DNA from: Oscillospiraceae bacterium
GTDB taxonomy: Bacteria; Bacillota; Clostridia; Oscillospirales; Oscillospiraceae
Direction of reading: 5' to 3'
DNA: 27,125 bases
Assembly (NCBI GenBank): GCA_020025575.1
Contig: JAHHRW010000019.1
Span: 1-27,125 of the forward strand
This document shows, in pieces, positions 21,665 through 27,125 of the stretch; positions within the stretch are counted from its first letter, which is position 1, and every line of letters begins with the position of its first letter. The translations under genes and the position numbers were made by a program. A model generated the notes under the pieces. It saw only the letters and a list, made by a program, of their open reading frames with translations, had not been told where the DNA came from and did no database searches.

Positions 21665-22738
21665 ATGAAAAAATATATGATGCTGATGTTGGCGCTCTGC
21701 CTGCTGCTTGGCGGTTGCGGCAAGGAATCTGGGCAGACAACCGTTCCCACCGAACAACCGACGCTACCCCCTACAGAAACGACTGTCCAACCCACAACGA
21801 TGCCCACGCAGGTTACCGAACCCACTGCCATTGATGTTAACCCTCTGACTGGGGAGGAGCTTGATGAGAAGAACGACAGCCGCCTGTATGCCATTATGCT
21901 CAATAACCATTCGATTTGTCTTCCGCACCTGGGTGTTGGCGCTGCGGATGTGATTTACGAAACCTGTGTAGAGGGCGGCATGACCCGCTTTATGGCGATT
22001 TTCTCCGACCCTGCAAAGGCAGGTCCCATCGGCGCTGTACGCAGTGCCCGTCCCCCCTACGTTGATATTGTCAAGGGCTATGATGCCATTTATGCCAGCG
22101 CCAGCGGCGCTCCCAATGTGCTGGATATGATCTGGGAAAATGGCGTAGACTACCTCAATGGCCTGACCACCAGCTATTTTTATCGGGACGACTGGCGCAT
22201 TGAGAATATGGGCTATGAGCACAGCCTCCTTGTAAACGGTGAGGACCTTGTGAACTTTGCAAAGGATGAGGGAATGCGCCTGACCCGTAAGGAAGACGCA
22301 AATTATGGGTTCACATTCGATGAAAGTGTGCCCTTCGGCGGGGAACCCGCAGGTCAAATCACGCTGGAATTTCAGTCTGGCGGCAAGGAAACAGAGCTTT
22401 TCTATGAGAAAGAATTGGGCGGATATAAGCTGGTCCAGTATGATATGGACTATGTGGATGGCAACACGGACAAGTTGGTGCCGTTTCGCAATGTGCTGAT
22501 TCTCAATGCAAACCGCTGGATCCTTTCCAATGGTGTCCATGTTCAGATGGATACGGTGGGCGAAGGTACCGGTTACTATGCCCGTGATGGGAAACTCATC
22601 CCCATCAAGTGGTCCAGAGCGGATGTGGATTCTCCCTTCGTTTACACCACGGAAGATGGCAAGCCCCTGAGCTTTGGCGTGGGCAAGACCTATGTGGCCA
22701 TCATTCAGGATGGTGCCCCGGTGGAGTATCACGATTAA
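21665..22738 (+). CDS. DUF3048 domain lipoprotein (YerB-like)
   Basis: A 357-residue predicted lipoprotein. A signal peptide (MKKYMMLMLALC) ends in the lipobox LGGC, with Cys18 as the lipidated residue. A Thr/Pro/Gln-rich linker (about 25-55) precedes the DUF3048 domain, recognised by PLTGEELDEKN, YETCVEGGMTRFMAIF and GPIGAVRSARPPYVDIVKGYDAI. The domain's function is not established; B. subtilis YerB is the known relative. It would sit on the outer face of the membrane. The start ATG 21665 has AAAGGA eight bases upstream, and ATG 21656 overlaps that site. It has its own promoter and terminator. Confidence 0.93.
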   Translation: MKKYMMLMLALCLLLGGCGKESGQTTVPTEQPTLPPTETTVQPTTMPTQVTEPTAIDVNPLTGEELDEKNDSRLYAIMLNNHSICLPHLGVGAADVIYETCVEGGMTRFMAIFSDPAKAGPIGAVRSARPPYVDIVKGYDAIYASASGAPNVLDMIWENGVDYLNGLTTSYFYRDDWRIENMGYEHSLLVNGEDLVNFAKDEGMRLTRKEDANYGFTFDESVPFGGEPAGQITLEFQSGGKETELFYEKELGGYKLVQYDMDYVDGNTDKLVPFRNVLILNANRWILSNGVHVQMDTVGEGTGYYARDGKLIPIKWSRADVDSPFVYTTEDGKPLSFGVGKTYVAIIQDGAPVEYHD

Positions 22739-22754
22739 AAATTTAGAATACAGG

Positions 22755-22787
22755 AAAAGGTGCAGTTTCTTGTGAACTGCACCTTTT
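22755..22787. terminator. Bidirectional terminator between DUF3048 gene and anti-sigma gene
   Basis: Perfect 13-bp arms AAAAGGTGCAGTT (22755-22767) and AACTGCACCTTTT (22775-22787) with a 7-base loop. T-runs lie at the end of the stem on both strands, so it can end both converging transcripts. Confidence 0.9.
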
Positions 22788-22801
22788 GCTATTTTGCGAT
22801 T

Positions 22802-23953
22802 TTATTTGGCGTGGACGGTATAAACATAGGAAACATGCGGGTATTCAGACAGTTTTAACAGGGTTTCTTTATCCGCTGTTGCGCAGAAACCGTAGATTTG
22901 CAGGCCGTTTTCTTCGATATACTGGATTGCTGCATCCCAGTTCGTTGGGCCCCAGTCAAACATCTGCCCAAGCTGGGGATAGTCCTGCATATATCTGAGC
23001 ATACTCAGAAAGTGGGCCTTCATGGCATCTGGGTCCTGCATCAACAAATCCAAGGTGTCTGCGTTACCCGTGGTGCGCAGCAGCGGGTAGCGTTCTTCAT
23101 CCCATGTTAAAATGTTGCTGCCCATCCCCGGATAAAAGCCGATGGCGCTGTTCGCAGCAAACTCGGTGTAAACTGCGTACCAGAGGTCGGATGCAGCCCC
23201 CAGATCATTGCAGAGGGTTTCGTAGTCCATCAGCTGATCCAGGGAAAAATAAGCGGTATACATCTGCTTTTCGTCCAGTGTTTGCAGTCGGGCAAAAGCC
23301 TCTTCTGCCGAACCTTGGGGGCCTTGGTCGTGGCGGGTACCTGGTCCGATAAATGCATTTCCCGTGGGAAATGTCAGCAAATCCGGGTTGTACAGGGTCA
23401 GATCGTTCCGCTCCAATTTGCCCGTGACGGTTGTGAAATTCCCTGTAATCGAAAGGGTCTGGGGAATGGAGATTTGATATCTGCCATAGCCTTCGGCCTC
23501 TGCAATCACGCGATCCCGATGGGTTCCGGGGACAAACAGCTCGGTAAAAACCGCCAAATCCAGAGACATTCGTGTGGTATCGATATCGTTGCTGGATGTG
23601 GCCACAACCTGATTGGGATTATAATAGAATTGGGATACCAGCCCCGGCAGAACAAAAATGACCAAAAGTACCGCCGCAAAAATGACACTCCCCACCACGA
23701 TGCCCATTTTCACAAAGGCCCTGCGGATGGATTTGTTCACCATCTGGGTAAATCGTCTGGCATCGTCAATTTCGGAATCCGGCACAGCATCCTCTGTCCC
23801 CTGGCCCAGTTCATCCAGTTCCGGGATGTGGGTGTGATTATATAGATAGTCGCTGATGGCGTCGTGCTTTTCGATTTCAGATTCCACGGTCTGTCTCTGG
23901 GATTCGTCCAGCCTTCCATCTTCATAAAGCTTTAGGATTTCACGAAATGTCAT
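22802..23953 (-). CDS. Membrane anti-sigma factor (Sigma_reg_N/Sigma_reg_C type)
   Basis: A 383-residue protein with a cytoplasmic N-terminal part (1-80, beginning MTFREILKLYEDGRLDES), one membrane helix (about 83-106) and a large extracytoplasmic domain. After the helix comes FYYNPNQVV, typical of Sigma_reg_N, and the C-terminal half (about 215-380) matches the Sigma_reg_C type, ending YVYTVHAK. It would hold the neighbouring ECF sigma factor at the membrane until an envelope signal. The start at 23953 has GGAGG nine bases upstream and lies inside the sigma gene (14-bp overlap), so synthesis of the two is coupled. An alternative ATG at 23959 is too close to the ribosome binding site. The signal is unknown. 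Confidence 0.88.
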   Translation of the reverse strand: MTFREILKLYEDGRLDESQRQTVESEIEKHDAISDYLYNHTHIPELDELGQGTEDAVPDSEIDDARRFTQMVNKSIRRAFVKMGIVVGSVIFAAVLLVIFVLPGLVSQFYYNPNQVVATSSNDIDTTRMSLDLAVFTELFVPGTHRDRVIAEAEGYGRYQISIPQTLSITGNFTTVTGKLERNDLTLYNPDLLTFPTGNAFIGPGTRHDQGPQGSAEEAFARLQTLDEKQMYTAYFSLDQLMDYETLCNDLGAASDLWYAVYTEFAANSAIGFYPGMGSNILTWDEERYPLLRTTGNADTLDLLMQDPDAMKAHFLSMLRYMQDYPQLGQMFDWGPTNWDAAIQYIEENGLQIYGFCATADKETLLKLSEYPHVSYVYTVHAK

Positions 23954-24464
23954 AATCATTCGCCTCCAAATATTGTTTGAGTTCCCGTTTGGCTCGCAGG
24001 GCCAGAACCCGTACATTGCCCGGGGTCAGCCGGAGAATTGCCGCAATCTCCTTTTGAGAAAAACCGCCAAAGTATTGTAATTGCAGAATTTCCCGTTTTT
24101 GCCTGCTCAGCTGATTCATTGCATGAAACAGCTGGGCATTGTTTTCCTCTTGGATGACCTGGCAGAGCATATTGGGTGCTTGTGTGTTTTGCGGGTGTTC
24201 GTCTAATGGAACATGGAATTTTTCCTTTTTTTGGTGGTTCAGGTATAGATTTCGTGCCACCAGATAAAGCCATGCTTTCATATTCCCGTGGCTTTCGCTC
24301 AGGGAAAGCAATGCCTTGAGGAAGGTATCTTGTGTCAAATCTTGGGCAACCGCCTGATTTTGACACATGGCGTATAAGTATCGATAGATTTCTTTGCTGT
24401 ATTTGAAATACAGCTGGTTCAGCAGTTCCCTGTCGATGGTACACACCCCCTTTTCTGCGGTCAT
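23940..24464 (-). CDS. ECF-type RNA polymerase sigma factor
   Basis: An extracytoplasmic-function sigma factor of about 174 residues. Region 2 covers LYFKYSKEIYRYLYAMCQNQAVAQDLTQDTFLKAL and WLYLVARNLYLNHQKK (shown as family-typical segments). Region 4 contains REILQLQYFGGFSQKEIAAI, then LTPGNVRVLALRAKREL as its helix-turn-helix. It would direct polymerase to its own promoters under control of the adjacent membrane anti-sigma factor. The start is uncertain: ATG 24464 (this entry) or GTG 24476 have weak ribosome binding sites, while a strong AAAAGGGGG lies just before codon 11, where no normal start has correct spacing. A sigma-A-type promoter (24524-24552) lies upstream. Confidence 0.88.
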   Translation of the reverse strand: MTAEKGVCTIDRELLNQLYFKYSKEIYRYLYAMCQNQAVAQDLTQDTFLKALLSLSESHGNMKAWLYLVARNLYLNHQKKEKFHVPLDEHPQNTQAPNMLCQVIQEENNAQLFHAMNQLSRQKREILQLQYFGGFSQKEIAAILRLTPGNVRVLALRAKRELKQYLEANDYDIS

Positions 24465-24523
24465 CAATCCATTCACCCATATAACAATTGAGCGGACAAA
24501 ATGTTACACGGCCTTTTACTTCC

Positions 24524-24552
24524 ATTATAAAACCGATCCCAGTGAGAAACAA
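24524..24552 (-). promoter_or_regulatory. Promoter of the ECF sigma/anti-sigma operon
   Basis: On the minus strand TTGTTT (24547-24552) and a perfect TATAAT (24524-24529) are separated by 17 bp. Between this and the gene lies TGTAACATTTT (about 24499-24509), which resembles an ECF-type -35 element and could be an autoregulated second promoter. That second element is tentative. Confidence 0.65.
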
Positions 24553-24590
24553 ATGAAATATCATGCCATACGGGCTAATGGGGTTATGGC

Positions 24591-24626
24591 AAAAGCACCT
24601 GCCGTTTTCAGGCGGCAGGTGCTTTT
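24591..24626. terminator. Terminator between the DnaA-box region and the ECF sigma promoter
   Basis: Perfect 13-bp arms AAAAGCACCTGCC (24591-24603) and GGCAGGTGCTTTT (24614-24626) with a 10-base loop. T-runs of four lie on both strands. It would end the thioesterase transcript coming from the right. Confidence 0.85.
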
Positions 24627-24667
24627 CATTTGCTGGGGAACCACACGTCTTGCAGTTTTTCACCGCC

Positions 24668-24917
24668 TGTGGATAAGTGGCAGAGCATGGGGCTGATCCC
24701 CTGTTTACACAGGGAAATTCCCTGTTCCTTTCAACGGTATCCACACAAATACACAGGTTTTCGGCAAGACCTGTGGGTTATTCACAGCCTGTTTCACAAG
24801 TTATCCACATTGTCCACAGGTTTGTCCACAGGATTTCGGTGGAAAACCCTGCGTAAACCATGAGTTTTGAGTCTTTGTCCACAACTGTGTGCACAACTGT
24901 GGATAAAGTTTTACACA
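24668..24917. other. Cluster of ten DnaA-box-like nonamers
   Basis: Four nonamers match TTATNCACA exactly: 24668-24676 (minus), 24778-24786 (plus), 24801-24809 (plus) and 24898-24906 (minus). Six more differ at one base: 24737-24745, 24810-24818, 24822-24830, 24875-24883 and 24909-24917 (plus), and 24888-24896 (minus). Two adjacent pairs are head to tail, and the group 24875-24917 mixes orientations. This density is typical of oriC or of a DnaA-binding regulatory cluster. No dnaA, dnaN, rpmH or parAB gene lies in the window, and no clearly AT-rich unwinding element is visible. Origin, titration site or transcriptional control are all possible. Confidence 0.85.
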
Positions 24918-25654
24918 AAACTCGCCTGAATGGCAAAAACACGGTGATGGTCTGTGGAAGGATTATCCTGTATCCGGGTGGCCTCTACATAGAACTGCCC
25001 CTCAGGGGTCAGCTCGTATTGCAGATCAATGTTTTCGGATTCCCGGGCCTCGCTGGAATAGTTGATGGTGAATTCCTTGATGGGGTGCTCCTTGTGGAAG
25101 AAACTGGGCAGCAGATCGTCCATCCAGTCCAGATACCGGGCATTGTTCATGTGGCTGTTCAGATCCAGTTCTGAATACATGACTTGACGGGTGGTGTGCC
25201 CGCTCAGGTGTTTCACTGCCAGAGATTTGGGCAGGGCCAGTTCATCTCCCCGGACATACCCGGGTACCACAATGCCGCTTTCCTTGGGCAGAATCATGGC
25301 TCTGGTGGTCAGATCCATAAGCACCCAAAGACCGATGACTCGGAACAGTTCGTTACCCTGTTCATCATAGGCGATGGCAGAGCGGGGGTAGGCCACCCGG
25401 CTGGTTTTTCCGGGCCAGGTTTCCAGGGTGATACGCTGGTCGTAGGAAGGCAGACGGGTGATCAGTACCTTCTGGCGGATCACCGCCCAGAACATATTCT
25501 TTTTCGCCATGTCCTCCCAACCCATATTCAGCTGCAGGCACTGATTGGTGGCGGCCTGCTGAATCATGCTCAGGATGGCCGATGGTTTCAGTCTGCCAAA
25601 ACAGTCGCAATCTGTGACAGATATGGTAATTTGTGTTCGATAAATGAGTTCCAT
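24911..25654 (-). CDS. Acyl-ACP thioesterase (FatA/FatB-like family)
   Basis: A 247-residue double-hotdog thioesterase that would release free fatty acids from acyl carrier protein. The first hotdog domain begins VTDCDCFGRLKPSAILSMIQ (13-32). The second contains YSELDLNSHMNNARYLDWMD (160-179), with Asn166 and His168 at the positions of the plant-type catalytic Asn and His. Length matches bacterial members. The start ATG 25654 has AGAAGG eight bases upstream and follows the gluQ stop by 19 bp; a start at 25690 would overlap gluQ. It is the last gene of the LCP-gluQ-thioesterase group, and its stop codon falls within the outermost DnaA-box-like site. Confidence 0.9.
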   Translation of the reverse strand: MELIYRTQITISVTDCDCFGRLKPSAILSMIQQAATNQCLQLNMGWEDMAKKNMFWAVIRQKVLITRLPSYDQRITLETWPGKTSRVAYPRSAIAYDEQGNELFRVIGLWVLMDLTTRAMILPKESGIVVPGYVRGDELALPKSLAVKHLSGHTTRQVMYSELDLNSHMNNARYLDWMDDLLPSFFHKEHPIKEFTINYSSEARESENIDLQYELTPEGQFYVEATRIQDNPSTDHHRVFAIQASFV

Positions 25655-25673
25655 AACATATGCCTTCTTTGCG

Positions 25674-26591
25674 TTAAAAAATATCTGCAATGGTTTGCAG
25701 AATGATGTCTGTTTTTTTTAGCTTGTTCCAGTCGAAAATAGAGGAAAGTTCCATTGCGCTGATGGGGTTGCCGGATTCTGTCAGGCCGGCGGCATGGGCC
25801 AGAATGCCGATAAGTTGTTCCGGATTCAGATGCTTGCGCAGTGCGCCCATGTCCAGATCCTGATCGCGCTTGCTCAGCCGCCGCCCGTCCGGTGCCATCA
25901 GCATGGGAATGTGGGCATATTGTGGCGTTTGAAAGCCAAACAGATCCTGCAAATACATCTGTCTGGGAGAGGAACTGAGCAGATCCATGCCCCGAACCAC
26001 CTCGGTGACCCCGGATTCTCCGTCGTCCACGGTGACCGCCAGCTGATAAACATACACACCATCTGCCCTTCTGACCACAAAATCGCCGCAATCGGTGGCT
26101 AGATTTTCGTGATAGGCTCCCTGAACCAGATCGGTGAAGGCGTACTCCCGATTGGGAACCATCACCCGATAGGATGGGAGCCGTGTCTGCCGGGCGCGCT
26201 CCTGCTGGCTCAGATTGCGGCAGGTTCCTGCATAGACATAGGTGCCGTCGGACAGATGGGGGGCGTTTACACTGTGCAGCTGACTGCGGGTGCAGTAGCA
26301 GGGGTAAAGCAGGTGCAGATCCTGCAATTTTTCAAAATATCGGTGGTAAACAGGACTTCTGCGGCTTTGGGGCTGGGTTTCTTCGTCCCAACGCAGCCCC
26401 AGCCAAAGCAGATCCTCACGCAGAAGGGCTGCATATTCCTCTTTTGTGCGAAGGGTGTCCAGATCCTCCATTCGGAGGACCCAGACACCCTGTTTGCTTT
26501 TTACGGATAGATAGCTCAAAAGCGCTGCAAATACATTGCCAAGATGCATTCTGCCGGATGGGGTGGGGGCAAATCTTCCAACTGTTTCCAT
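25674..26591 (-). CDS. gluQ: Glutamyl-Q tRNA(Asp) synthetase
   Basis: A 305-residue truncated glutamyl-tRNA synthetase paralogue that attaches glutamate to queuosine in the anticodon of tRNA(Asp). The N-terminal RFAPTPSGRMHLGN (6-19) contains the HIGH-like HLGN. The zinc site CYC (98-100) with Tyr120 and Cys124 matches the GluQRS arrangement, and LSKRD (239-243) is the KMSKS-like loop. The anticodon-binding C-terminal domain of full GluRS is absent, as expected. The start ATG 26591 lies 4 bp after the LCP gene stop and has only a weak ribosome binding site, suggesting translational coupling. Full GltX is longer than this frame and is excluded. Confidence 0.94.
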   Translation of the reverse strand: METVGRFAPTPSGRMHLGNVFAALLSYLSVKSKQGVWVLRMEDLDTLRTKEEYAALLREDLLWLGLRWDEETQPQSRRSPVYHRYFEKLQDLHLLYPCYCTRSQLHSVNAPHLSDGTYVYAGTCRNLSQQERARQTRLPSYRVMVPNREYAFTDLVQGAYHENLATDCGDFVVRRADGVYVYQLAVTVDDGESGVTEVVRGMDLLSSSPRQMYLQDLFGFQTPQYAHIPMLMAPDGRRLSKRDQDLDMGALRKHLNPEQLIGILAHAAGLTESGNPISAMELSSIFDWNKLKKTDIILQTIADIF

Positions 26592-26595
26592 GGCA

Positions 26596-27125
26596 TTACC
26601 CGTCAATATTCAGGCTGTCGGCAGAAATCTCCACCTGGTAGGGATTATAGGACTCGTTCATCATCTGCGCCACCTGGTCCCGCTCCAGCATATAGTAGGA
26701 TACACCGTCGATCATTGTGGGATAACCCGGCAGAGTATCCGTGGAGAAGTTACTCAGATTCAGCAAGATGGTTTTTGCCATCCACAGGTAGTTGGGAGTG
26801 CTCAAAGAGGACAGGGAGTTGCTGCGCACCAGATTCAGCGCCGGCAGTACATCCGGCAGGTGTTTGATGCTGACCCACTGATCCATACAGGACTTGATGA
26901 TGTCCCTCTGGACTTCAACTCGGCCCAAATCTGCATTGGCATAGGTGTTGCGGTGACGCAGCAGCATCAGCAATTCGTTTCCGTTCAAAGTTTGCAGGCC
27001 CGCATTCAGGGAAATGATACCATCGGTGCAGTCGTCCGGCACATTTACCTGTACACCACCCATTATATCAGTGAGTTGGGGCACCAGACTGAAGTCCACC
27101 AGAAGATAGCCGTCCGGGCGGTAAC
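26596..27125 (-). CDS. LytR-CpsA-Psr (LCP) family protein, 5' end outside the window
   Basis: The C-terminal 176 residues of an LCP-family protein; these enzymes join wall teichoic acid or other glycopolymers to peptidoglycan on the outer face of the membrane. The frame is open to the window edge. Visible family segments are DGYLLVDFSLVPQLTDIMGG with VQVNVPDD, then LNAGLQTLNGNELLMLLRHR and ADLGRVEVQRD, whose arginines bind the pyrophosphate of the polyprenyl substrate. The N-terminal membrane helix must lie beyond the edge. It is followed after 4 bp by gluQ. The exact polymer cannot be deduced. Confidence 0.9.
   Translation of the reverse strand, partial: YRPDGYLLVDFSLVPQLTDIMGGVQVNVPDDCTDGIISLNAGLQTLNGNELLMLLRHRNTYANADLGRVEVQRDIIKSCMDQWVSIKHLPDVLPALNLVRSNSLSSLSTPNYLWMAKTILLNLSNFSTDTLPGYPTMIDGVSYYMLERDQVAQMMNESYNPYQVEISADSLNIDG

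Noticed and set aside
23956..24744. 262-codon minus-strand frame across the sigma gene and the DnaA-box region
   Set aside because: It overlaps the ECF sigma gene out of frame and crosses a terminator and a promoter; composition is not protein-like.
24668..24917. Firm annotation as the chromosomal origin
   Set aside because: No dnaA/dnaN neighbour, no evident AT-rich unwinding element and no strand-bias switch visible within the window. It is kept as a DnaA-box cluster only.
1..27125. CRISPR arrays, tRNA or rRNA genes, insertion sequences with terminal repeats
   Set aside because: No regularly spaced repeats, cloverleaf sequences, rRNA motifs or IS-type transposases were seen by eye on either strand.

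Overview
The window looks like chromosomal DNA of an anaerobic gut Clostridia member, most likely Oscillospirales/Ruminococcaceae-like. This rests on a primary sigma factor with a Firmicutes-type layout, strong AGGAGG-type ribosome binding sites, a sodium-pumping oxaloacetate decarboxylase beside ATP-dependent PEP carboxykinase, a DUF3048 lipoprotein, an ECF sigma/anti-sigma pair, and an inserted conjugative-transposon end of a kind common in gut Clostridia. The genus cannot be fixed by eye.

Layout. (1) Positions 1 to about 3866 are the right end of an integrative/conjugative element: a terminator-rich leader, a Tn916 Orf7-like sigma factor, an Orf8-like HTH protein, about 400 bp of hairpin-rich DNA without a convincing gene, a TnpW-like small protein, and a TnpX-type large serine recombinase. 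The element ends within about 80 bp of the oadB stop codon. (2) 3867-9075, minus strand: pckA, then oadA-oadG-biotin carrier-oadB. Together these could convert PEP to pyruvate through oxaloacetate, giving ATP and an exported-sodium gradient. (3) 9439-11300, plus strand: a DUF3810 membrane protein with an altered HExxH motif, overlapping rsmG. (4) 11558-12925: a MATE efflux transporter. (5) 13311-16759: a LacI-type regulator, a GPH/MelB-type symporter and an MBL-fold hydrolase, preceded by an array of four LacI-operator-like sites. (6) 16968-20208: rpoD (minus) and lepA (plus), divergent, each with a readable promoter. (7) 20309-22738: hemW and a DUF3048 lipoprotein. (8) 22802-27125, minus strand: an LCP-family protein (cut by the window edge), gluQ, an acyl-ACP thioesterase, a dense DnaA-box cluster, then an ECF sigma factor and its membrane anti-sigma factor.

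The most notable signals are the ten DnaA-box-like nonamers in 250 bp (24668-24917), far from any dnaA/dnaN gene; a recombinase promoter inside a perfect 9-bp-arm dyad; a minus-strand terminator built into the 3' end of the recombinase gene, which would stop host oad transcription entering the element; the four-site operator array; and the DUF3810 protein whose HExxH reads REMAH. How the pathways join is inference: the sodium gradient made by the Oad complex could drive the neighbouring MelB-type and MATE carriers.
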